DNA of 64,000 nt from an uncultured bacterium (GTDB taxonomy: Bacteria > Muiribacteriota > Ozemobacteria > Ozemobacterales > Ozemobacteraceae): NCBI GenBank assembly GCA_900317935.1, contig ONIU01000003.1, positions 1-64,000 on the forward strand, given 5' to 3'. The translations under genes were made by a program, and so were the position numbers. The first letter of the stretch is position 1. The number at the start of each line of letters is the position of its first letter. The notes beneath the pieces were generated by a model that saw only the letters and a list, made by a program, of their open reading frames with translations, was not told the origin of the DNA and did not search any database. This document shows positions 26,090 through 35,518 of this stretch, one piece after another.

Positions 26090-26503
26090 ATGCTAACAGT
26101 CGAAGAATTTGAAAAAACAGTTATTCAGGAAAAAAAGCCGGCAGCTCTTTGTTTTACTGCAAATTGGTGCCAGCCGAGCCAAGCTCAAATTAAAGTAATA
26201 GAAGAACTTCGCCCAAAATATGAAGATAAATTTTTAATTGAAGTTCTTGATGTTGAACAATCTTCTGAGTTAGCCAAAACACTAAAGATAAACAACATTC
26301 CTACAACGCTCTTTTATACAGAAGGGGAACTTCAGGAACAGAACTGTCTTTATGGTTATCAGGATGAAAGTATGATGACAGATAGTTTTGAATGTTCTTT
26401 GTGGGAAATGGAAAACAAGAGTACTGCTAATAAATATATATGGTGGATAATAGGGGTTTTGGCGTTAGTCGCTGTTTTTTTACTTTTTTACGTAAGATTT
26501 TGA
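26090..26503 (+). CDS. Tail-anchored thioredoxin-fold protein with one active-site cysteine
   Basis: A 137-residue protein: a thioredoxin fold (about residues 1-105) and one C-terminal transmembrane helix (WWIIGVLALVAVFLLFYV) with the fold in the cytoplasm. The usual WCGPC is WCQPS, so only the first Cys remains; the cis-Pro loop is present (NNIPTT). A single-Cys thioredoxin could act as a mixed-disulfide or sensing protein or have no redox role. It has no signal peptide. The start sits 6 nt from a TATAAT box and lacks a ribosome site, suggesting a leaderless message. It precedes the LolA-like gene. Confidence 0.75.
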   Translation: MLTVEEFEKTVIQEKKPAALCFTANWCQPSQAQIKVIEELRPKYEDKFLIEVLDVEQSSELAKTLKINNIPTTLFYTEGELQEQNCLYGYQDESMMTDSFECSLWEMENKSTANKYIWWIIGVLALVAVFLLFYVRF

Positions 26504-26609
26504 TTAGTATATAATGTAGTTACCTGTTGGTAGATTAAAATAATTGTTTACAAAAGTGTTATTTTAATTATTTTTACATGCAAAATATATAATTTTAGGT
26601 ATGCAGTAT

Positions 26610-27509
26610 ATGAAAGCAAAAGAATTAATAATTCTTCTTGGTTTAATTATAGTTCCTATAGTAGGTTTTGCTTCAGAAGATGTTAAAAATACTTCTTCTA
26701 ATACTGTTTCTGTTCCTTTGACTATAAATTTATCTGCTAGTTCAACCTCTTCTGTTGGTTTTATTGAACCTTTAACTGCTTCTTTTACTGCAGATCAGTT
26801 GTTCGACAGAATGGAGAAGAAGTCTGAGAGTGTAAATGCCATAGAATCAAGTGTTGAATTATCTGATTCTGTAGGAACTTCTTCTGTAACCCTACGCGTA
26901 AAAAGTCCGGATAAATTCTCTATTACTTTTACTGACGGTAGTTCTAGTGTTTTCTTTAATGGTTCAACATTATGGATTTATATAAATACAACAAATGAAT
27001 GCTTTTATCATACTACTGAAAAGTCTTCTATCTGGGAAAGATTAGGTTCTTTTTCCTCCTGGTTTAATCCCAAAATGATATTTGTAAATATGACTAGAAG
27101 TACTTTGAATGCTTTATTTAAAATAGAAGCACTTAAAAGGGAAAAGACGTCTGACGGGGATTATCGTTATCATTTAAAGTTAACTCCAAAGATGAAAGAG
27201 ATTTTTATTCAGGTATTTGAATTGGGATATTACGAAGTTATTTTTTCTGAAAAATTGTATTTGCCTGTAAAGGTAATTGAATACGGTCCAAACGGTAAAT
27301 ACAAGACCACGTTAAATGTAAAGTCTTATAAGCTTAATGAAGAAGTTTCTGATGATATGTTTGTATATAAGAATAAAACCAAGGCCAATTTGGTTCCTAT
27401 TTCTATTGTAATTCTGCAAAAATTTGAAGATTATAAAGATAAATTAATGAAAAAATTAGAAGATGCTAAGGAATCTGCTTTAAACAGTATAATGAACTGG
27501 AGTTTTTAA
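26610..27509 (+). CDS. Exported LolA/LolB-fold lipoprotein-sorting-like protein
   Basis: A 299-residue exported protein with a signal peptide (ELIILLGLIIVPIVGFA). From residue 70 it shows the LolA-type pattern: DQLFDRMEKKSESVNAIESSV, LRVKSPDKFSITFTDGSSSVFFNGSTLWIY, and VKVIEYGPNGKYKTTLNVKSYKLNE, meaning a half-barrel that binds acyl chains. True LolA is shorter (about 200), and the amphipathic C-terminal tail here is additional, so it may be a relative rather than LolA itself. The start at 26610 is preferred over 26601 because TAGGT lies 9 nt before it. The stop is directly followed by the next ATG, indicating coupling. Confidence 0.65.
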   Translation: MKAKELIILLGLIIVPIVGFASEDVKNTSSNTVSVPLTINLSASSTSSVGFIEPLTASFTADQLFDRMEKKSESVNAIESSVELSDSVGTSSVTLRVKSPDKFSITFTDGSSSVFFNGSTLWIYINTTNECFYHTTEKSSIWERLGSFSSWFNPKMIFVNMTRSTLNALFKIEALKREKTSDGDYRYHLKLTPKMKEIFIQVFELGYYEVIFSEKLYLPVKVIEYGPNGKYKTTLNVKSYKLNEEVSDDMFVYKNKTKANLVPISIVILQKFEDYKDKLMKKLEDAKESALNSIMNWSF

Positions 27510-29681
27510 ATGTCTGAAAAAGATAAAAGAGATAATTTCACGTGGGTAGAGGATTTTAGACGTGAACATTTAAAAAAATCTGCTAGAAATCCAGGGCTGG
27601 CTGCTTTAATGTCCTTTATACTTATGGGAACAGGGCAGATTTACGCTGGTCATATAGATCGTGGAATAATCTTACTTCTTATTCATATTTTTTCCTTGTT
27701 TGCTGGCTATAATCTTTATTCTGGCGGTTTTATATACGAATGGCTCATGTCTTCTATTGGGCCACATTTAATAATTATTATTTGTTATATACTCTCAGTG
27801 ATTTTCATCCTTACTTGGATATACAACATTAAGGATGCATATTATTTGTCTATTTTCAGTAGTTTCAGAGATTGGTTTGAAGTGGAAAGAGTTTTGCTGC
27901 CCTCTATGGGAGTGCCAGCAGGTATGCTTATTTCCAATAATAACAATGCAATGAATTTATTGGAAAACAATTCTTCGATAGAAAGTAGCGATAATATTGT
28001 TCCGAATAAGCCTGAAAATATAAAAGAATCTGAGAAAATTGATAAAATAGGGGAATCTGAAGAAGAAGTAATCAATATTACTGCAGAAAAAGAACCTGAA
28101 ACCAAAGCAGAAACAGATGATAATTCATTCGATGATTCTGCTGCGGACCTTGTTTTTATGAATTCCAACACATGGAAGTCATACGCCTCATTAGTGTTTA
28201 TTATAGTCTTGTTGGGTCTGGGTATTGGTTATTACTATAATATGGAATACAAAGATACTTCTTTCCAATTAAGCCAGAATTTTGATGCTAAAAACTATAA
28301 AAAATTTACAGAAATAAAGAAAACAGAAATATCTCCAAATAAAGAAGACTCCATATCAGCTTCTGGGCAATCTGTTGTTGCTTTTAATTCTTCATCTCAG
28401 AATAATCTTCAGACACAGCCTGTTTATGTTCAACCAAGTGTTCCAGCAATAACTCAGCAGCAAGTTGAAAACTACGTTGATAATCGTATACGTCAATTAT
28501 TGGAGTTGAAAAGCAGGGTAAGCGAATCATTCCATTTTGGCGCAAATAATAGATTTAATTCAGCAGAAGATGTGCCTTTAATTGTTTCTGCAGATGTTTC
28601 TGGCTCTAATAATAATGGTTTGCCGGAATCAGACAATGAAGATTTTAATGTCAGAAAAGATGTTTCTAATAAAGTTGTTTTTATTCAGGGACATAAGGAA
28701 GCTAAACTTCTTAATAAAGATTCAAACATATCAGAATCTGACAAAGTTAGAAGTGGAGTTGTTCTTTATGAAGCTCCGGAAAATGAAGACGACGTTGAAC
28801 TGGTTATGGCTGATGATACTAAGTTCGGTTTTGCAGATTCTTCAAATGAAATGAATTCTGATTATTATCAGGTAAATGAAGTAGCTCAGAATCATGAGGT
28901 TCCTAATGTTAATCAGAAGACCTTAGATCGTCTTAAGGAAGAAGAAAAAAAAGAAAAACAAATTGTTGAAAATAAAGGCAATAAAGATGAAGAGCCAAAA
29001 GGAAAAGTTTTGTTTGAACGCAGTGATGATGAAGAAATCAAATCGGTTCCAGCTTCAGCATCGAATGATAAACCAAATGTACTCGAACCGCAGATTATAA
29101 AGAATAAAACTGCTAAACATCATGAAACCCCTGTTAATTATGAATCATCTGAACTTAGAGCTAAGTTGGAAAAAATAAAGGAAAAAGGCGCTCAGGAATT
29201 TTATAATGGTAATTGGGAAGCTGCTTTACCTTTCTACTTTGAAGTGCTTAAACATCGTAGGAATGCTGAATCATTTGAAATGGTCGGGATTATTTTTGAA
29301 AAAATGAATAAGCTTAAAGATGCTTTTGAAGCTTATGAAAATGCATATTCTCTTGGTTTGGATTCAAATCACAATATTGCTCGTCTTGGAATTATAGCTG
29401 AAAAAATTGGTGAATACGATAAAGCTCAAAAATACTTAGAAAAGGCTATAGAAAATAATCCTAAGAGAGCAGACATTATTTTAAGCTATGCTCGATGTCT
29501 CAATAAACAGGGAGAAAGTCTTGCTGCAGCTCAGGTTTTGGCTGTTTTAAGAGATAGTTCTAATTCATATGCTATAAAAAAGGCTGCTGAGCAGGAATAC
29601 CAAAAAATCATAGAAGAAGAAAATAAGAGCAATCAGAATAAACCAGATGAAATGACCTCTTCAGAATCTTCTAAAAAATGA
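27510..29681 (+). CDS. Membrane protein with TM2-like N-terminus and C-terminal TPR domain
   Basis: A 723-residue protein not recognised as a whole. The N-terminus has three helices with the TM2/DUF5683-type phrase NPGLAALMSFILMGTGQIYAG near residue 27. An acidic linker follows, then a fourth helix near 225-245 (SYASLVFIIVLLGLGIGYYY), a long Ser/Asn/Glu-rich region, and TPRs at about 560-700 (AFEAYENAYSLGL, AQKYLEKAIENNPKRADI). TPRs after an even number of helices would be on the same side as the N-terminus, probably the cytoplasm. The stop overlaps the ATG of the sigma-54 activator (ATGA), so they are made together. Confidence 0.7.
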   Translation: MSEKDKRDNFTWVEDFRREHLKKSARNPGLAALMSFILMGTGQIYAGHIDRGIILLLIHIFSLFAGYNLYSGGFIYEWLMSSIGPHLIIIICYILSVIFILTWIYNIKDAYYLSIFSSFRDWFEVERVLLPSMGVPAGMLISNNNNAMNLLENNSSIESSDNIVPNKPENIKESEKIDKIGESEEEVINITAEKEPETKAETDDNSFDDSAADLVFMNSNTWKSYASLVFIIVLLGLGIGYYYNMEYKDTSFQLSQNFDAKNYKKFTEIKKTEISPNKEDSISASGQSVVAFNSSSQNNLQTQPVYVQPSVPAITQQQVENYVDNRIRQLLELKSRVSESFHFGANNRFNSAEDVPLIVSADVSGSNNNGLPESDNEDFNVRKDVSNKVVFIQGHKEAKLLNKDSNISESDKVRSGVVLYEAPENEDDVELVMADDTKFGFADSSNEMNSDYYQVNEVAQNHEVPNVNQKTLDRLKEEEKKEKQIVENKGNKDEEPKGKVLFERSDDEEIKSVPASASNDKPNVLEPQIIKNKTAKHHETPVNYESSELRAKLEKIKEKGAQEFYNGNWEAALPFYFEVLKHRRNAESFEMVGIIFEKMNKLKDAFEAYENAYSLGLDSNHNIARLGIIAEKIGEYDKAQKYLEKAIENNPKRADIILSYARCLNKQGESLAAAQVLAVLRDSSNSYAIKKAAEQEYQKIIEEENKSNQNKPDEMTSSESSKK

Positions 29682-30655
29682 GCTATTCTCAGACAAACAT
29701 TCGTATTTTAGGTTCGAGCCAGGCTATGCAGGAAGTTTTTGAACTCCTTGAAAGAATTGGCTCAAATGATGTTACTGTGCTTATTACTGGAGAATCAGGT
29801 ACAGGAAAAGAACTTGTTGCTCAAGCTCTTCATAGGCAAAGTTTCAGGAAAAGTAATCCTTTTGTTAAAATTAACTGTGCTGCATTGCCTGAAAACCTGA
29901 TAGAAAGCGAACTTTTTGGATACGAAAAGGGAGCCTTTACAGGGGCATTTCAGCGAAAACCTGGAAAATTTGAGATAGCAAATCATGGAACTATTTTTTT
30001 GGATGAAATAGGTGAAATGAATCTTGCAACTCAGGTGAAATTGTTAAGAGTTCTTCAGGAAAGAGAATTTGTCAGAGTTGGCGGAATTCAGACTCTGAAT
30101 GTTGATACAAGAGTTATTGCTGCGACTAATAAAGACCTTTTTCAATGTATAGCTTTGGGAACTTTTAGAGAAGATTTGTTTTATAGACTAAATGTTATAA
30201 ACATTCATCTGCCATCTTTGAAAGAAAGATTGGCAGATATCCCTGAATTAGTTGACTGTTTTTCTCGAAGATATCATGCAAAATTTAATAAAGAATACAA
30301 GCCTTTTTCAAAAAGATTTATGGGAAAGCTAATGCAGTATTCATGGCCTGGCAATGTCAGAGAACTTCAGAATCTGATAGAAAAAGTTGTTGTTCTTGAT
30401 GATGAAAGTGTTATTGATGCTGAAACTGCTTCTAATAAGTCTAAGATCAACTTGGAAAATAAAGAATATATTTCAGAAGGCATGTTGAGTATGGATTATA
30501 AATCTGCAAAAGAAATGATTATAGAAAGTTTCGAGAAAGAATATTTTACTGCTTTATTAAGTAGAGCAGACGGGAATATCTCTGAAGCAGCCAGATTATC
30601 TGGTATGCACCGAAAAAATCTTTTTGTGAAATTGCGTAACTTAGGACTCAAATAA
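29678..30655 (+). CDS. Sigma-54-dependent transcriptional activator lacking a sensor domain
   Basis: A 325-residue enhancer-binding protein made of an AAA+ domain and a Fis-type helix-turn-helix only. Walker A GESGTGKE (near residue 38), the sigma-54 contact loop GAFTGA (near 90), Walker B FLDEIGEM and the arginine-finger region REDLFYRLNV are all intact; the HTH is GNISEAARLSGMHRKNLFVKLRNLG at the C-terminus. There is no receiver, GAF or PAS domain, so activity must be set by another protein, and the membrane TPR protein whose stop overlaps this start is an obvious candidate. The target promoters are unknown. Confidence 0.9.
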   Translation: MSYSQTNIRILGSSQAMQEVFELLERIGSNDVTVLITGESGTGKELVAQALHRQSFRKSNPFVKINCAALPENLIESELFGYEKGAFTGAFQRKPGKFEIANHGTIFLDEIGEMNLATQVKLLRVLQEREFVRVGGIQTLNVDTRVIAATNKDLFQCIALGTFREDLFYRLNVINIHLPSLKERLADIPELVDCFSRRYHAKFNKEYKPFSKRFMGKLMQYSWPGNVRELQNLIEKVVVLDDESVIDAETASNKSKINLENKEYISEGMLSMDYKSAKEMIIESFEKEYFTALLSRADGNISEAARLSGMHRKNLFVKLRNLGLK

Positions 30656-30669
30656 TTATTATTGAAACT

Positions 30670-33168
30670 CTATTCTGCTTTACTAAAAGAATCGTAGAAT
30701 TCATTAAGGTCTTTAAGGCGTGATTCTTTTAATGCTTTCCACTCGTCTGGAGTTCCTTCGTAAGAATTCTTTAATAATTCCTCAGCTTGTATGAGTTTAT
30801 TTTGTTTTTGGTATAGTTTCCCAAGACTATTGCTGATCATTAAATATTCTGCCAGGTCTATCGGCTGACTTTCTTTTGATAATTCATAGGCTTTTTCCAA
30901 TATTACTTCTGCCCTATCAAGGTCTTTATTTGTAATCATTAATAGGTAACCCACAGCATTCAGTATTTTGGGAACTGTTGGATACTGTCTTAGTGCTTTT
31001 TCAAAAATTTCTAAGGCTTCATTGTATTTCTTTTCCTGATTTAGAATCATGCCTTTCATGTAAAGATATTCAAGATGTTCGTCAATTTCAGTTTTTATTG
31101 CTTCTAAGTATTTTTTGCACTCAACATAATTGCCTCGATTAGAGTTTAATGCAGCAAGATTTAATCTTATTCTGTCTGCGGCAATAATTTCTATTTTTTT
31201 ATTTGGAATATTTATCAAACCTTCTTTAAATACTTCTTCTGCTTCACTATATCTTCCTTCTTCAAGAAGAATTTTCCCAAGTAATTCATAAGCGAGAGGC
31301 GTTTCTATCCATTTAAGATTTTTAACTGCATATCTATGAGCTTCAAGAATTTTGTGGTTTTTGAATAGTATTCTTGCTATTTCATATTTTGCATTAAATA
31401 TATTGGGAACCATCGCATCTAATTGTGATAAAACTTCCTGGGCTTCTTCTGTTTTCCCCATTGCATCTAAGGCTAGTGCTCGTCCATGATAGGCTTTAAG
31501 ACACTGTGGATTAATGTTAGATGCATTGAGAAAATATTGTTCTGCTTCTTCCCATTTTTCGTTGTCAAAAGCTACTGTCCCATTGTTTAAATATTCTTGT
31601 TCTTGTTTATATGATAAAAGGAAATGATGAGATGAGAAACCATATATTACTGGTAATATTATGAAAGCGAGTGAAATCAATGTCATTTTAGGCTTATATA
31701 CAACTTCAGGCATGCAACTTGAAAAATGCAGACCTATAATTGAAACCATTAACCCTACTAGTGGGAAAATAGAAAAAGAATTATTGAATAAGCTATAGAA
31801 AACAAAGGCTAAAATAGCTGTGAGAGTTGATTTCGCTATATATAAATTGTCATTTTTATTGCAATCGTATGAATTATTCAAGATGCTTGTGCATAAGCCA
31901 AATAATAGTATTAAAAGAGCTATTGTTAATGGTAAATAATTCTCATTTATATATCCTGCTTGAAATGATAAATATACTATGACTATTGCAATAAGTGTTG
32001 TTTTCCATGGAAAACTAATTCTGTTGTACTTATCTTCTTCATTAAGAGAATCTACTGATTCATATCTTGAATTTTTTCTTAGATACATGCCAAAGATGGC
32101 TGCTAAAATTGAACATATACCCCATAATCCGAGAAAACCTGTTTCTGCTAAAGTTGTAACCACAAAGGAATGTGGATCAGTATTATTGATGGCTAATCCT
32201 AAAGAAGAAGCTGTTGGCGGTCGTTTTAACGGCATTATGTATGAAATGGAGCCTGCACCGATTCCTGTTTCTGGGTGCTCTTTAAAGATTTCAAAGCCCA
32301 TTTGCCATAGAATTATTCTTGTTACAAAAGGATGTGATTTTGCAGGAAGAAATGTAATTTTATCCCATTGGTAACTAGAAGTTTTGCTATAGATATACCA
32401 TTGGCCTAGAAATAGGATTATAGCTATGAGAAAACCTGCAATGAGCGGCGATTTACGTGATATTCTTCCAGAAATATAAAACCATTTTGACCAGAACCAT
32501 ATTAGAACCATAAATGCCAGACATATTAGACTGCCAATTTTGTTAAGCATAAAAATAACACTTAGCTGAACTATAAAGAATACAAGGAAAATCAGGCTAT
32601 CCTTCAAGCTCTTTTTATATAGTTCTGCAACCAGTCCGAATGTAATTGCTGAAGTTAGGCAGAGGAATAAACCTAAAAAATTTGGATTGCTCAAAGTTCC
32701 AACTACATTGAATTTGCTTTCCCAAAAAAGAAAATCATGCCCTGATTTTTGACAAATAGCGTAAATAGACATAAAGAGTCCACTTAATGATATCATACCT
32801 GCTACGCTTAAATTGTCTTCGCTCTTTCTTAACAGTCTTAAACTTCCTACACAGGCTAGTAACCCGATATATATCATAGAAATACGAAATGATACTGTAT
32901 AATGAGTGAAATATAAAGAAATGGCTATAGCGGCAAATGTTAATACTAGAATCCATGTAAGATTATTGTAGCCTTTTCTCGGACGAAAGAAAGCCAACAG
33001 CAAAGAGCAGGCAGAAAGTGAAATAAAACCAGCAAAAATAGTCATCCATTCACTATAATAGAATGGATTAAGATCACCTACTTTGATTAGCCAAGGTTGA
33101 ACAATTAGTATAACCGTTATGGCAAATCCTGCTATTCTTATTAATGAGTTGGTTAAAATTGATGTCAT
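30670..33168 (-). CDS. O-antigen-ligase-like membrane protein with C-terminal TPR domain
   Basis: An 832-residue protein with about a dozen transmembrane helices in its first 540 residues, then a TPR block (about 545-820; repeats such as AEQYFLNASNINPQCLKAYHGRALALDAMG). The periplasmic loop WQMGFEIFKEHPETGIGAGS...DPHSFVVTTLAETGFLGL is the Wzy_C/O-antigen ligase signature. The TPR fusion is typical of Gram-negative glycan ligases/polymerases that attach sugars to lipid A cores or to proteins such as pilins. The substrate is unknown. Its start lies 2 nt from the DUF192 stop, suggesting co-transcription downstream of ptsI. No glycosyltransferases are nearby. Confidence 0.85.
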   Translation of the reverse strand: MTSILTNSLIRIAGFAITVILIVQPWLIKVGDLNPFYYSEWMTIFAGFISLSACSLLLAFFRPRKGYNNLTWILVLTFAAIAISLYFTHYTVSFRISMIYIGLLACVGSLRLLRKSEDNLSVAGMISLSGLFMSIYAICQKSGHDFLFWESKFNVVGTLSNPNFLGLFLCLTSAITFGLVAELYKKSLKDSLIFLVFFIVQLSVIFMLNKIGSLICLAFMVLIWFWSKWFYISGRISRKSPLIAGFLIAIILFLGQWYIYSKTSSYQWDKITFLPAKSHPFVTRIILWQMGFEIFKEHPETGIGAGSISYIMPLKRPPTASSLGLAINNTDPHSFVVTTLAETGFLGLWGICSILAAIFGMYLRKNSRYESVDSLNEEDKYNRISFPWKTTLIAIVIVYLSFQAGYINENYLPLTIALLILLFGLCTSILNNSYDCNKNDNLYIAKSTLTAILAFVFYSLFNNSFSIFPLVGLMVSIIGLHFSSCMPEVVYKPKMTLISLAFIILPVIYGFSSHHFLLSYKQEQEYLNNGTVAFDNEKWEEAEQYFLNASNINPQCLKAYHGRALALDAMGKTEEAQEVLSQLDAMVPNIFNAKYEIARILFKNHKILEAHRYAVKNLKWIETPLAYELLGKILLEEGRYSEAEEVFKEGLINIPNKKIEIIAADRIRLNLAALNSNRGNYVECKKYLEAIKTEIDEHLEYLYMKGMILNQEKKYNEALEIFEKALRQYPTVPKILNAVGYLLMITNKDLDRAEVILEKAYELSKESQPIDLAEYLMISNSLGKLYQKQNKLIQAEELLKNSYEGTPDEWKALKESRLKDLNEFYDSFSKAE

Positions 33169-33170
33169 TA

Positions 33171-33686
33171 CTATTCACAATATAGCAAGATTAAAGGTAT
33201 TTCAAGTTTATCGCCAACTTTAATATTAAGTTCTTCTATCGAGCCTGCTTTTAACTCTAGAGCATATTTGGCTACACCTTTAGAAGCATAGTGAGGAAGC
33301 CTGTATGCTGGTTTCCCATAGCCTGGAACCATATTTTTTATCCATTCCGTAACAGTCAGGTCTTCTGATAAAAAGATTAAATCTAATGGAATACGTGTGT
33401 TCATCATCCAGAAAGACATTTTATGCGGTTCGTTAAATACAAATAACATGCCGGTACTGCTTGCTATTTCTTCATAGAACATCAAACCTTTTGCTCTTTC
33501 GTAATTGGTTCTTGCAAGCATTAAATTTAAAGGATTATTCCCTAAAGTAGCATTAACGGAGGTAAGTTTTTGAGGTTCGGGGGAAAATGAAGGATAGCGC
33601 TGAGCATTTAAAGGAGACGAAATAAAGCAGAATAGAAATAATACTGCTTCAAGAACAATTGTATATTTTTTTAAGGTCTTCTTCAC
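33171..33686 (-). CDS. Exported DUF192 protein
   Basis: A 171-residue protein with a signal peptide (VLEAVLFLFCFISSPLNA) and a complete DUF192 fold: LARTNYERAKGLMFYEE, GMLFVFNEPHKMSFWMMNT, RIPLDLIFLSEDLTV, and ALELKAGSIEELNIKVGDKLEI. The function of the family is unknown; structures show a small beta barrel and members often sit with secretion or glycan genes. Its start overlaps the ptsI stop by 4 nt (ATGA), so the two are translationally linked. The C-terminus is slightly longer than the common domain, ending in a Cys. Confidence 0.85.
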   Translation of the reverse strand: MKKTLKKYTIVLEAVLFLFCFISSPLNAQRYPSFSPEPQKLTSVNATLGNNPLNLMLARTNYERAKGLMFYEEIASSTGMLFVFNEPHKMSFWMMNTRIPLDLIFLSEDLTVTEWIKNMVPGYGKPAYRLPHYASKGVAKYALELKAGSIEELNIKVGDKLEIPLILLYCE

Positions 33687-35425
33687 AGTAAACCTAGTTT
33701 ATTGTTGAGTTTATTGAGTTCTGACTCAATTTCAGTTGAACTTTTCATCGACAGAAGAGGCTTTATCAGCTTTCTAAGTTCAGAGTATGATACATTGCGG
33801 ATTATGTTTTTTACCGCAGGAATTAAAACTGCATTCATGGATAATTCACGTAATCCAAGCCCTAAAAGCATTATTGTATATTTAATGTCACCTGCTATTT
33901 CACCGCATATGCAGACTTCTATATTGTTTTTTTCTGCTGATTTAACAATGTTGCTGATTAAGCAAAGAACGGCAGGATTAGTTGGCTTATAAAGATGGGT
34001 AACCTTTGGATTGGTTCTATCTACTGCTAATGTGTATTGAACAAGGTCATTGCTGCCTATTGCAAAGAAATCAACTTCTTTGGCATATATATTAGACATA
34101 ATAGCGACAGAAGGAACTTCTACCATCATTCCAATCTTCATTTTTTCAGGAACAGGAATTCCTTCTTTGATCATTTGCTCTTTAACTTCTGCCAATATAT
34201 TTTTTGCTTCTTTCAATTCTTCCATGCTTGAAATCATAGGGAATAGAATACTAACCTGATTTTTATCGGAAGAAGCAGCTGTTCGAAGAATAGCTCGAAG
34301 CTGTGTTACAAATAGTTCTTTGCATTCTAAAGAGATTCTAATAGCTCTCCAGCCAAGTTCGGGATTCTGTTCGATGTTGTTGCCTGTTAAATGAGAAATT
34401 TTATCTCCGCCCAAGTCAATTGTTCTAATAACCATAGGATTACCATTTAACTTGGCAACAGCTTCTGAATAGCTTTCGAAAAGTTCATCTTCTGTCGGGA
34501 AGGTTCTTCTTGTGAGGTAAGCAAATTCTGTTCTGTAAAGACCAACACCATAAGATTTGTTCTTTACAGCTTGTTCTATGTCGCTAAGCTGGCCTACATT
34601 GGCTTTTAATAGTATTTCAACGCCATCTTTGGTAACAGAAGGTTCGGAAAGAAGTTCATACATTTTTTTCTGACGACTAAGATAAGCTTTGTATTCAGCT
34701 TGATATTTACGTTTAACTTTTTCGTCAGGATTAAGTATTATTTGTTCTGAAGAACCGTCTATTATTGCAAATGCTCCATCTTCTGCTTTTTTCATCAGGT
34801 CTTTAACTTGAATTAAAGCTGGAATGCCAAGAGACCTAGCCATTATAGCAGCATGTGATGTTGATGTGCCTTCTTCAATTGCAATGCCCAAGATTCTGGA
34901 AGGGTCGAGAGTCATCATATCAGAAGGAGTTAAATCTTCTGCTAAGACTATCATGCCTTCTTCTAATTCTTCCATTTTGGTTGTTGGATTCTTAGATTTT
35001 TGGCAGTTCTTAAGAATACGCTTGCCAATATCTAAAATATCTATTGCTTTGCTTTGAAACTGCGGGTCTGGAAGATTTCTAAAGAATGTGCTGTAGTCTT
35101 TTATAACCTTGCTTACAGCAGACTGACAGTCTTGCTGTTGTTCTTTTATTCGTTTTGTTATTTCTTTGCGAAGGTCTGGATCATCTATAAGTGTTAGATG
35201 TGCCTGAAAAATATTGGTTATTTCAGCACTGCTTTTGATTTGAGGCATATCAAGCATTTGAGTGATTTCATTGCGAGAAATGTCTAATGCAACTTTAAAA
35301 CGCTCAATTTCTACGTCGATATCGCTAGCAGCAATACTTTCAGTTGGGAGATTTTCCAACTGGAAGTGTTTCAAACAATATATTTTACCCAAGGCATAGC
35401 CTGGTGATATAGATAAACCTTTCAC
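33683..35425 (-). CDS. ptsI: Phosphoenolpyruvate-protein phosphotransferase (PTS enzyme I)
   Basis: Enzyme I moves phosphate from PEP to HPr, starting the phosphotransferase relay. It has 580 residues. The phospho-His segment TSTSHAAIMARSLGIPAL is intact, as are the PEP-binding GVGLYRTEFAYL, RTIDLGGDK and FFAIGSNDLVQYTLAVDRTNP and the catalytic CGEIAGD near the C-terminus. The GTG at 35425 is chosen over the TTG at 35485: AAGGT precedes it, the mature start (KGLSISPGYALGK) matches the family, and the TTG lies inside the -35 box. No HPr or EII gene is in the window, so it may serve a regulatory or nitrogen-type PTS. Confidence 0.93.
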   Translation of the reverse strand: MKGLSISPGYALGKIYCLKHFQLENLPTESIAASDIDVEIERFKVALDISRNEITQMLDMPQIKSSAEITNIFQAHLTLIDDPDLRKEITKRIKEQQQDCQSAVSKVIKDYSTFFRNLPDPQFQSKAIDILDIGKRILKNCQKSKNPTTKMEELEEGMIVLAEDLTPSDMMTLDPSRILGIAIEEGTSTSHAAIMARSLGIPALIQVKDLMKKAEDGAFAIIDGSSEQIILNPDEKVKRKYQAEYKAYLSRQKKMYELLSEPSVTKDGVEILLKANVGQLSDIEQAVKNKSYGVGLYRTEFAYLTRRTFPTEDELFESYSEAVAKLNGNPMVIRTIDLGGDKISHLTGNNIEQNPELGWRAIRISLECKELFVTQLRAILRTAASSDKNQVSILFPMISSMEELKEAKNILAEVKEQMIKEGIPVPEKMKIGMMVEVPSVAIMSNIYAKEVDFFAIGSNDLVQYTLAVDRTNPKVTHLYKPTNPAVLCLISNIVKSAEKNNIEVCICGEIAGDIKYTIMLLGLGLRELSMNAVLIPAVKNIIRNVSYSELRKLIKPLLSMKSSTEIESELNKLNNKLGLL

Positions 35426-35456
35426 TTTTTTTAGACCTTGCAAACAAAGTTGCGGT

Positions 35457-35485
35457 ATTTTATCATAGGTCAAATAACCTATCAA
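35457..35485 (-). promoter_or_regulatory. Sigma-70 promoter of ptsI with an overlapping dyad
   Basis: TTGATA, a 17-nt spacer and TAAAAT on the minus strand. An inverted repeat, ATAGGT-CAAATA-ACCTAT (35465-35482), fills the spacer between ptsI and the divergent surE and could be a repressor site. Confidence 0.65.
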
Positions 35486-35518
35486 GTTTTATTTACATTA
35501 ATTATTTATGGAGAATTT

